DNA from: Clostridia bacterium
GTDB lineage: Bacteria > Bacillota > Clostridia > Oscillospirales > QAMX01
DNA: 11,045 nt
Assembly (NCBI GenBank): GCA_017556885.1
Contig: JAFYLV010000019.1
Coordinates: forward strand, 1 to 11,045
Direction: 5' to 3'
Below, one piece after another: positions 7,017 through 11,045 of this stretch. How positions within the stretch are numbered: the stretch's first letter is position 1; the number at the start of each line of letters is the position of its first letter. The notes beneath the pieces were generated by a model. It was not told where the DNA came from, did not search any database, and saw only the letters and a program-made list of their open reading frames with translations. The translations under genes and the position numbers were made by a program.

Positions 7017-7024
7017 CAACCGGA

Positions 7025-8353
7025 TCAAACGTCGCCGATGATCCGTGCTCCATATAGGAAATGATTGCGGTAATAGCCGCTGGACATGGTGGTATACTGA
7101 ACCTTCTTGCCGGGGGACGGCGCATGGATAAACATGCCGTCACCAACATAAAGGCCCACGTGACCTGCGCCCGCACCATTATTGGAGAAATAAACGAGAT
7201 CTCCGGGCACGAGCTGCTTATAGGTAACCTTTGTTCCCGCCGTCCACTGCTTGGTACGGGGGAAATCGGTATAACCGAGATTGCGGAAGACATAGTAAAT
7301 CAGGCCACCGCAATCAAAGCCCTTACGGGTGGTACCACCCCAAACATAGGGAACCCCAAGCTGGGCATGGGCAAGATCCAGGATCTTCTGGATCTCCTCG
7401 GCATAGGCATTATCCAGTGCCTTATAGGGAGAAGATCCGAACGTGACCGTCTCCGTAGTCGCCGGTGCGGAGGAAGAACCGGAGGATGCGGAAGGTGCCT
7501 TTGTGGGCGCTGCCGTGATCTTTCCGGAGGGTTCAACATACTCACCGTGCATATAACCGGTGGTATTGCCATACTTGACCTTATACCAACCGTTGGAAAC
7601 GCCAAGCAGGGTAACACCGGTGCCTTCCGTCAGTTTTGCAAGCGATTTGCCCGCAATGGCCGCGCGGTCGCGCAGGTGCACCACAGATCCGGTAACCTTA
7701 CCGTAACCGAGCTTACCCTCGCCTTCATCGGCGGAGGTGACGTAACCGGCACTCATATAACCGATGGTACCGGCAACATTAACCTTATACCAGCCATTCT
7801 CAAGGGCAAGAATGACCACTGCGCTTCCCTTGGAAAGGGAACCGAGTTTTTTTCCGTCCGTATTGGGCTTCGCACGGTAATAAACGCTCTTACCGGTAAC
7901 CGTACCGATACGCAAGCCTTCTGTATAGGTCTCTTCCACAAAATCCGGCTGTTCAGCGCCGGTATCCTCTGCAGGGAGCGTAGGAACGGGTGTCACGGTA
8001 GGAACGGCGGGAGCCGCCGTCGGCGCAGCTGAAGGTGCCTCGGTCGGTACCGGGGTAGGCTCCGGCGTGGGTTCCGGCTTCTGTGCATCATTGGAAATGA
8101 CGGCGGAATTCAAACTTCCGTCGCCGGTGGTGAGCAGCGCCTCAACATCGTCCGCAAGGCTCGGCATCTCCATGGGGCTTGCATAGTTCAGGACCTCTGC
8201 GTTAATGATAACGGAACCGGGCTCATCCAGCACAGGAAGACAAACAACGTCATCTGCACCGAGATCCCACATCGACATAGTAGCCGCGGTAGCAGAAACC
8301 GCGAGAATGACTGCCGCAGAAACCAGTCGGCGGGTCCTTCTTCTCAAACTCAT
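7025..8353 (-). CDS. Secreted cell-wall hydrolase with two SH3b domains and an NlpC/P60 domain
   Basis: A 442-aa predicted exported endopeptidase that would cut peptide bonds in peptidoglycan stem peptides outside the membrane. The N-terminus has basic residues (RRRTRR) and then a hydrophobic core (about 10-27), as in a signal peptide. A Pro/Thr/Ala-rich linker (about 92-130) precedes two bacterial SH3 domains (about 147-207 and 216-275), each with the NGWYKV core. A second Ser/Ala-rich linker (277-303) leads to the NlpC/P60 domain (about 315-440), with catalytic Cys348 in FDCGG (usually FDCSG), His398 in GHVGLYVG and a third polar residue, His410. The start at 8353 has GAGG ten bases upstream, rather far. 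It may be co-transcribed with the 100-aa gene upstream across a structured 110-base gap. Confidence 0.95.
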   Translation of the reverse strand: MSLRRRTRRLVSAAVILAVSATAATMSMWDLGADDVVCLPVLDEPGSVIINAEVLNYASPMEMPSLADDVEALLTTGDGSLNSAVISNDAQKPEPTPEPTPVPTEAPSAAPTAAPAVPTVTPVPTLPAEDTGAEQPDFVEETYTEGLRIGTVTGKSVYYRAKPNTDGKKLGSLSKGSAVVILALENGWYKVNVAGTIGYMSAGYVTSADEGEGKLGYGKVTGSVVHLRDRAAIAGKSLAKLTEGTGVTLLGVSNGWYKVKYGNTTGYMHGEYVEPSGKITAAPTKAPSASSGSSSAPATTETVTFGSSPYKALDNAYAEEIQKILDLAHAQLGVPYVWGGTTRKGFDCGGLIYYVFRNLGYTDFPRTKQWTAGTKVTYKQLVPGDLVYFSNNGAGAGHVGLYVGDGMFIHAPSPGKKVQYTTMSSGYYRNHFLYGARIIGDV

Positions 8354-8386
8354 AAAATCATAACCTCAAATTCTTTCGGATCGGTG

Positions 8387-8456
8387 GCGGCAAACCAAAG
8401 GACTTGTCCTCTTTTGCCGCGCCTGGTCTGTACGGCGTATTTGGGGCCACACGCCG
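8387..8456 (-). promoter_or_regulatory. Structured intergenic RNA region upstream of the NlpC/P60 gene
   Basis: Two potential hairpins occupy this 110-base gap. One pairs 8387-8394 with 8413-8420 (GCGGCAAA, 8 bp) and has a nested 5-bp stem (8399-8403 with 8406-8410). The other pairs 8433-8438 with 8451-8456 (6 bp). Neither is followed by a T-run in the direction of transcription, so they are not ordinary terminators. No sigma-A promoter is evident inside the gap. It could be a leader regulator, a stabiliser or a processing site. I cannot match it to a known riboswitch class; in particular it lacks the motifs I would expect of a ydaO (cyclic di-AMP) leader. Confidence 0.4.
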
Positions 8457-8463
8457 CCTTAAG

Positions 8464-8766
8464 TTACTTTGCGGAATTGTAACGGTTAAGCCAGATGGTG
8501 GCGATATCCATAGCCTCGTACAGGCCGGACTTCTCGCTGGACTTGACAATACGGTCCTTGGGGCGCATCGTCTCGTCGGTATGCTGGATGGTTACGATGA
8601 TCTTAGTGGGGATCTGCACCCCATTTTCTTCCTTGGACGCCATGATCTGCAGCATGGAGATATACTTATCCGAAATACTGCCGTAGTAGATCACATTATC
8701 CTTGCGAAGCAGAGGGCGGCCTTTGTAGGTCAGGGCACCTGCGATGTTCATTTCTTTATCAGCCAT
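8464..8766 (-). CDS. Conserved-looking hypothetical protein, 100 aa
   Basis: A soluble 100-aa protein, mixed alpha/beta, with no signal or membrane segment. The N-terminal half looks like strands (ALTYKGRPLLRKDNVIYYGS), and the C-terminus contains a helix (YEAMDIATIWLNRY, about 83-96). Residues 56-75 (PTKIIVTIQHTDETMRPKDR) join a strand to a charged loop. I recognise no named family, though the clean composition and strong promoter argue for a real gene. The start is the ATG at 8766, nine bases after GGAG; the upstream in-frame TTG at 8781 overlaps that site. Downstream, after 110 structured bases, lies the NlpC/P60 gene. Confidence 0.85.
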   Translation of the reverse strand: MADKEMNIAGALTYKGRPLLRKDNVIYYGSISDKYISMLQIMASKEENGVQIPTKIIVTIQHTDETMRPKDRIVKSSEKSGLYEAMDIATIWLNRYNSAK

Positions 8767-8817
8767 GTCTATGTACTCCAATCTCTTATAAAAGGGCGGG
8801 ATAAACCAGTTTTCTCT

Positions 8818-8846
8818 ATTTTACCATCTGCTGCAGGTTATGTCAA
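8818..8846 (-). promoter_or_regulatory. Near-consensus sigma-A promoter of the 100-aa gene
   Basis: Read on the minus strand: -35 TTGACA (8841-8846), a 17-bp spacer, and -10 TAAAAT (8818-8823) preceded by TGG. The predicted start of transcription near 8811 gives a 5' leader of about 45 bases. An inverted repeat at 8829-8858 covers the -35 box and most of the spacer. Confidence 0.85.
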
Positions 8847-8858
8847 CCTTTTGCAGCA
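8829..8858. repeat. Operator-like inverted repeat overlapping the -35 box
   Basis: The arms are TGCTGCA (8829-8835) plus GGTT (8836-8839), answered by AACC (8845-8848) and TGCAGCA (8852-8858). There are five central bases and a three-base asymmetry in the right arm. It spans the -35 box of the 100-aa gene's promoter, a typical place for a repressor site. The asymmetry weakens the case. Confidence 0.45.
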
Positions 8859-8872
8859 AAAGGATTTCCGAC

Positions 8873-8901
8873 AAAAAAAGCGGGAGGTCATCCCTCCCGC
8901 T
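8873..8901 (-). terminator. Rho-independent terminator of the SGNH hydrolase gene
   Basis: On the minus strand a perfect 9-bp stem (AGCGGGAGG/CCTCCCGCT) with a 5-base loop is followed by seven T. It lies 12 bases past the stop of the SGNH hydrolase gene and upstream of the independent promoter at 8818-8846. Confidence 0.93.
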
Positions 8902-8913
8902 CTGTCACATCGG

Positions 8914-9525
8914 TTAAACCGGTGCTCCGTTACTGTCTTTCGTATTTTTTGCATCCGTTTTCCGGCCGGAAAGTTCCTCTGCCACGTTTCGCACTGCGCG
9001 AACGACCGCATCTGCACAAAGTTCGATTCCATCCTGTGAAAGATGAATATTGTCCTCACAGATATACCGATCGATGTCCGCAGATACCAGCGAGCAGAGG
9101 TCGTTAATGATCACGCCTTTTTTACGAAGCATGGAAACCACCGCATCGTTATAAGCATAGATCATTTCATTTTTGTTATATTTATTTTGAGCCGTTACCG
9201 GGGTCGTAGTCGCAAAAATAACCGTTTCATAACGTGCGAGAAGAATATCCGCTACTCTTTCCATCTGTTTGAGGTATTCCTCCAACGGAGTAAACGGACC
9301 GTCATCAAAGAGCTCACATATGTCCCACAAACCGTTATTCCAGTGTACGATGCTGCTGCCGGTCATCTTTCCCTTCCAGTCAAAAAGCCCGCGCAGGGTA
9401 TACTGCGCAAACCGACAGTTATCCTCCGGCTGCCAGACCTCAAATTCGTCGGAAAGACGTTCCGCCACAACCGGTCCATATCCGATGAGACGGATTGAAT
9501 CACCAAGAAGGGTTACTTTAATCAT
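8914..9525 (-). CDS. SGNH/GDSL-family hydrolase (esterase-like)
   Basis: A 203-aa cytoplasmic protein without a signal peptide. Block I is GDSIR with nucleophile Ser10. HWNNGLWD (61-68) supplies the asparagine block that stabilises the oxyanion. The final block DNIHLSQDG carries Asp158 and His161, completing the Ser-Asp-His triad in the usual DxxH spacing. Family members act on acyl or acetyl esters of carbohydrates and lipids; the substrate here is unknown. AGGAG lies nine bases upstream of the ATG at 9525. The 56-base gap to the upstream ireB-like gene is filled by an intrinsic terminator and shows no promoter, so expression probably depends on readthrough. The C-terminal tail (after about 186) is charged and likely disordered. 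Confidence 0.92.
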   Translation of the reverse strand: MIKVTLLGDSIRLIGYGPVVAERLSDEFEVWQPEDNCRFAQYTLRGLFDWKGKMTGSSIVHWNNGLWDICELFDDGPFTPLEEYLKQMERVADILLARYETVIFATTTPVTAQNKYNKNEMIYAYNDAVVSMLRKKGVIINDLCSLVSADIDRYICEDNIHLSQDGIELCADAVVRAVRNVAEELSGRKTDAKNTKDSNGAPV

Positions 9526-9543
9526 TTTATCATTCTCCTTTCG

Positions 9544-9575
9544 AAAAAAGAACGGCAGAATACTCTCTGCCGTTC
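9544..9575 (-). terminator. Rho-independent terminator between the ireB-like gene and the SGNH gene
   Basis: On the minus strand a perfect 10-bp stem (GAACGGCAGA/TCTGCCGTTC) with a 6-base loop is followed by six T. It starts 6 bases past the ireB-like stop. A T-run also flanks it on the other strand, so it could work both ways, but no plus-strand gene ends here. Confidence 0.92.
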
Positions 9576-9581
9576 GGTTTT

Positions 9582-9827
9582 TCAGATATTCAAATAGGAC
9601 TTAACCAGCTCCGAGAGAAGCTCATAGCGGTCAACACGGCGAATCAGCGCACGCGCATTTTTATGATTGGTGATATAACCGGGATCCTCAGACAGTATAT
9701 AACCGACGATCTGGATAATGGGATTGTAGCCCTTCTCCAGCAGCGCAGAATAAACCTCCTGCAGGATCGGACGAATTTCTTTCGCGCGTTCCTCGTCAAT
9801 GCTGAATTTCATGGTATCGGAGTTCAT
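9582..9827 (-). CDS. ireB: IreB/ReoM-family regulatory phosphoprotein (formerly UPF0297/YrzL)
   Basis: An 81-aa protein matching the IreB family through its core: EVYSALLEKGYNPIIQIVGY (residues 24-43), YILSEDPGYI, and a C-terminal LSELVKSYL. In Enterococcus faecalis IreB is phosphorylated by the PASTA kinase IreK and lowers cephalosporin resistance; the Listeria homologue ReoM controls ClpCP-mediated turnover of MurA. Thr5 in DTMKFSID lines up with the phosphorylated threonine of those proteins (ReoM Thr7), so kinase control is probably conserved. GGGAGG lies six bases upstream of the ATG. It has its own promoter at 9861-9889. In many Firmicutes the gene is followed by ruvX/yqgF and yrzB; here an SGNH hydrolase follows instead. 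Confidence 0.95.
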   Translation of the reverse strand: MNSDTMKFSIDEERAKEIRPILQEVYSALLEKGYNPIIQIVGYILSEDPGYITNHKNARALIRRVDRYELLSELVKSYLNI

Positions 9828-9860
9828 AGAAATCCTCCCTTACGAATCTGTTACTCGTCT

Positions 9861-9889
9861 ATCATATAACAAAAACAACTTGATTGCAA
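9861..9889 (-). promoter_or_regulatory. Sigma-A promoter of the ireB-like gene
   Basis: Read on the minus strand: -35 TTGCAA (9884-9889), a 17-bp spacer, and -10 TATGAT (9861-9866). The transcript would start about 25 bases before the start codon. Confidence 0.75.
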
Positions 9890-9923
9890 GAGCTTTTCGG
9901 AAAAAGTTTTAATATCTACAGAC

Positions 9924-10331
9924 TTACTGCCACAACTCTTTCTCACCGTCCGCCTTAAGCTGCTCCTCTTCGGCATTGCGTGCACGTTTTTTTGCCATAC
10001 GGTCATACATATAGTCCTTCCAGAGGAATCCGGTATGCACCATCGAAAAAAGCCAGCCGACCAGCACCGCGTTGAAAATCGCGTCACTTGTGAAGGCATT
10101 TACGTTTTCATTGCCAAAATTGACATAGGAAAAAACAAGTCCGACAACGGCAGGGGTTGTATACAGGATAGCAAAAAGATAGAGATACCAGCGTTTGAGC
10201 ACATAGGCAAGATAGGCAAATGTCACCCAGGCTGTAATGCCGAAGGGGATCAGAAACAGGATCGGCCAGCGCTGCGCCATTTTCCATCCTGCGGAAAATT
10301 CCGGGGTGAAACCGAGATCACGTTTTGCCAT
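9924..10331 (-). CDS. Small three-helix membrane protein, unknown function
   Basis: A 135-aa protein with three predicted membrane helices (about residues 23-45, 47-71 and 84-104), a short N-terminal part and a charged C-terminal tail (RMAKKRARNAEEEQLKADGE region) that should face the cytoplasm. No catalytic motif and no named family are recognisable. The start at 10331 follows AAGGAG at six bases; the longer reading frame to 10475 crosses the tRNA gene and is spurious. It lies only 34 bases past the terminator that closes the tRNA-Gly unit and has no visible promoter in that gap, so it may rely on readthrough. Confidence 0.87.
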   Translation of the reverse strand: MAKRDLGFTPEFSAGWKMAQRWPILFLIPFGITAWVTFAYLAYVLKRWYLYLFAILYTTPAVVGLVFSYVNFGNENVNAFTSDAIFNAVLVGWLFSMVHTGFLWKDYMYDRMAKKRARNAEEEQLKADGEKELWQ

Positions 10332-10365
10332 AACAGGCTCCTTTCCGGTCGCAAGGTACAAAAAC

Positions 10366-10392
10366 AAAAAAGCGGAGCCAAAAAGCTCCGCT
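10366..10392 (-). terminator. Rho-independent terminator abutting tRNA-Gly
   Basis: On the minus strand an 8-bp stem (AGCGGAGC/GCTCCGCT) with a 6-base loop is followed by a run of T. It begins at the base directly after the encoded CCA end of the tRNA. Confidence 0.88.
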
Positions 10393-10468
10393 TGGAGCGG
10401 ATGACGAGGCTCGAACTCGCTACCTCCACCTTGGCAAGGTGGCGCTCTACCAGATGAGCTACATCCGC
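10393..10468 (-). tRNA. tRNA-Gly (anticodon GCC)
   Basis: A complete 76-nt cloverleaf with encoded CCA: acceptor GCGGATG/CATCCGC with discriminator T, D-stem GCTC/GAGC, anticodon stem CCACC/GGTGG with loop TTGCCAA (anticodon at 10433-10435), and a T-arm with TTCGAGC loop. One G-T wobble closes the T stem. It reads GGC and GGU codons. Confidence 0.98.
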
Positions 10469-10483
10469 ATGTCAACGACGAAT

Positions 10484-10512
10484 ATTATAGCAAACCGAGC
10501 ACTGTTTGTCAA
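10484..10512 (-). promoter_or_regulatory. Fully consensus sigma-A promoter of tRNA-Gly
   Basis: Read on the minus strand: -35 TTGACA (10507-10512), a 17-bp spacer, and -10 TATAAT (10484-10489) preceded by TGC, an extended -10. All twelve hexamer bases match consensus, as is common for stable-RNA genes. Confidence 0.95.
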
Positions 10513-10546
10513 CCCTCTTTTCTATTTATTTTTTCTGTTTTTTTCC

Positions 10547-10575
10547 TTGACACCGGATAAAAAATGGGCTATCAT
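10547..10575 (+). promoter_or_regulatory. Sigma-A promoter of the isomerase/epimerase-like gene
   Basis: -35 TTGACA (10547-10552), a 17-bp spacer, and -10 TATCAT (10570-10575). The predicted start near 10582 gives a leader of about 44 bases. It is arranged back to back with the tRNA promoter. Confidence 0.82.
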
Positions 10576-10580
10576 CAACA

Positions 10581-10596
10581 CATACATTTATGTATG
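10581..10596. repeat. 16-bp palindrome at the predicted transcription start
   Basis: CATACAT (10581-10587), two T, then ATGTATG (10590-10596). It covers the first transcribed bases after the promoter at 10547-10575, a usual place for a repressor operator controlling sugar genes. The binding protein is unknown. Confidence 0.45.
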
Positions 10597-10625
10597 ATTT
10601 TTATAATATCCGGAGGGCTTTTATT

Positions 10626-11045
10626 ATGGGCAAATTCAATGTTGGACTTCAGCTTTTCTCCATTCGTGACGAGATGGAGGCAGATCCCCGCGGAACGCTA
10701 AAGCAGGTACGCGAGATGGGGTATGACTGTGTAGAAAGTGCCGGCTATTGCGGTCTTTCTCCCGAGGATTTCCGCGCTGCCGTGGAAGAGGCCGGCCTGA
10801 AGCTCGTCTCCACCCACACCATGCTCCCTCCCACCCTGGACGGAATTCCTGCCATTGTTGCAGAGCAGAAGACCCTCGGTGTCTCCTACATGGCCATCCC
10901 CTGGATGAACAAGGACCGCACCCCCGGCGAGGCAAATTACGAATCCACCCGTGAAATGATCGCCGCCATCTGCGAGGCCTTCCACGGTACCGGTCTTCAG
11001 CTTCTCTATCACAACCATGACTTTGAATTCGATTTCCTCGGCGGC
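10626..11045 (+). CDS. Sugar phosphate isomerase/epimerase-like TIM-barrel protein (3' end beyond window)
   Basis: The first 140 residues of a xylose-isomerase-like (AP-endonuclease-2 fold) protein are present. Visible family landmarks are the opening strand VGLQLFSIRDE (residues 6-16), EMGYDCVES (30-38), the VSTHT strand end (61-65) and LLYHNHDFEF (127-136), whose histidines and acidic residues help build the metal site in this superfamily. Members interconvert or dehydrate sugars, inosose or hydroxypyruvate-like substrates; IolE- and YcjR-type roles are possible, but the substrate cannot be told. GGAGGG eight to nine bases upstream supports the ATG at 10626. Confidence 0.93.
   Translation, partial: MGKFNVGLQLFSIRDEMEADPRGTLKQVREMGYDCVESAGYCGLSPEDFRAAVEEAGLKLVSTHTMLPPTLDGIPAIVAEQKTLGVSYMAIPWMNKDRTPGEANYESTREMIAAICEAFHGTGLQLLYHNHDFEFDFLGG

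Noticed and set aside
7061..8032. 323-codon open frame on the plus strand opposite the NlpC/P60 gene
   Set aside because: It is antisense to confirmed SH3 and NlpC/P60 domains; its glycine- and isoleucine-rich product reflects the complement of those codons.
8354..8463. Cyclic di-AMP (ydaO) riboswitch before the NlpC/P60 gene
   Set aside because: The gene type fits, but the 110-base gap is short and I could not find the conserved ydaO core segments.
8404..9039. 211-codon plus-strand frame spanning two minus-strand genes and their promoter
   Set aside because: It crosses a promoter, a terminator and two supported genes, and has no ribosome binding site.
9924..10475. Longer 183-codon version of the small membrane protein
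   Set aside because: The extension translates the tRNA-Gly gene and its terminator; the ATG at 10331 has a proper Shine-Dalgarno sequence.
10602..10607. TATAAT before the isomerase/epimerase-like gene as its -10 box
   Set aside because: There is no -35 at proper spacing; the upstream pair at 10547-10575 is far better, and start from here would leave a very short leader.
1..11045. CRISPR arrays, insertion sequences or phage genes
   Set aside because: No regularly spaced direct repeats, no transposase or integrase motifs and no terminal inverted repeats were seen.

Overview
The window looks like chromosomal DNA of a low-to-mid-GC Gram-positive anaerobe, most likely a gut Clostridia member (Oscillospirales/Ruminococcaceae-like). 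The reasons are strong AGGAGG-type ribosome binding sites, consensus sigma-A promoters with 17-bp spacers, IreB and YerC homologues (Firmicutes families), and a GtrA/GtrB pair of the kind found in Firmicutes envelopes. This placement is inference; no marker gene fixes the genus. I see no insertion sequence, phage gene, CRISPR array or rRNA. Coding is dense, and no gap reaches 300 bases.

Layout, left to right. (1) 1-855, minus strand: a TrpR-like DNA-binding protein (YerC/YecD family) and a class I SAM methyltransferase (YqeM-like, running off the left edge) are coupled by a 4-base stop/start overlap and driven by a promoter at 886-914. (2) 985-1854, plus strand: three small, unnamed, tightly packed genes (92, 105 and 86 aa), the last with two membrane segments. 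(3) 1833-6940, minus strand: five genes with almost no space between them. They encode a DapA/NanA-superfamily aldolase-like protein, a metallo-beta-lactamase-fold hydrolase, a GtrA-family membrane protein, a GtrB-like polyprenyl-phosphate glycosyltransferase and a large polytopic GT-C-like membrane protein. The last three match the architecture of a three-component transmembrane glycosylation system. The tail of this operon overlaps the tail of the convergent small-gene cluster, and its apparent terminator lies inside the coding sequence of the opposing gene.

(4) 7025-8766, minus strand: a conserved-looking 100-aa protein with a near-perfect promoter and an operator-like inverted repeat. It is followed, after a structured 110-base gap, by a secreted two-SH3/NlpC-P60 cell-wall hydrolase. 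(5) 8914-9827, minus strand: an IreB/ReoM-family regulatory phosphoprotein and an SGNH/GDSL hydrolase, separated by an intrinsic terminator. (6) 9924-10468, minus strand: a tRNA-Gly(GCC) with a fully consensus promoter, a terminator touching its 3' end, then a small three-helix membrane protein with no visible promoter of its own. (7) 10626-11045, plus strand: the start of a sugar-phosphate isomerase/epimerase-like TIM-barrel protein, with a promoter and a palindrome near the expected transcription start.

The window leans toward the cell envelope: surface glycosylation genes, a peptidoglycan hydrolase, a carbohydrate-ester-type hydrolase, and the substrate of a PASTA kinase that controls peptidoglycan synthesis in relatives. 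The most unusual items are the coupling of two soluble enzymes to the glycosylation trio, the terminator embedded in an opposing gene, the unnamed three-gene cluster, and the structured leader of the NlpC/P60 gene.
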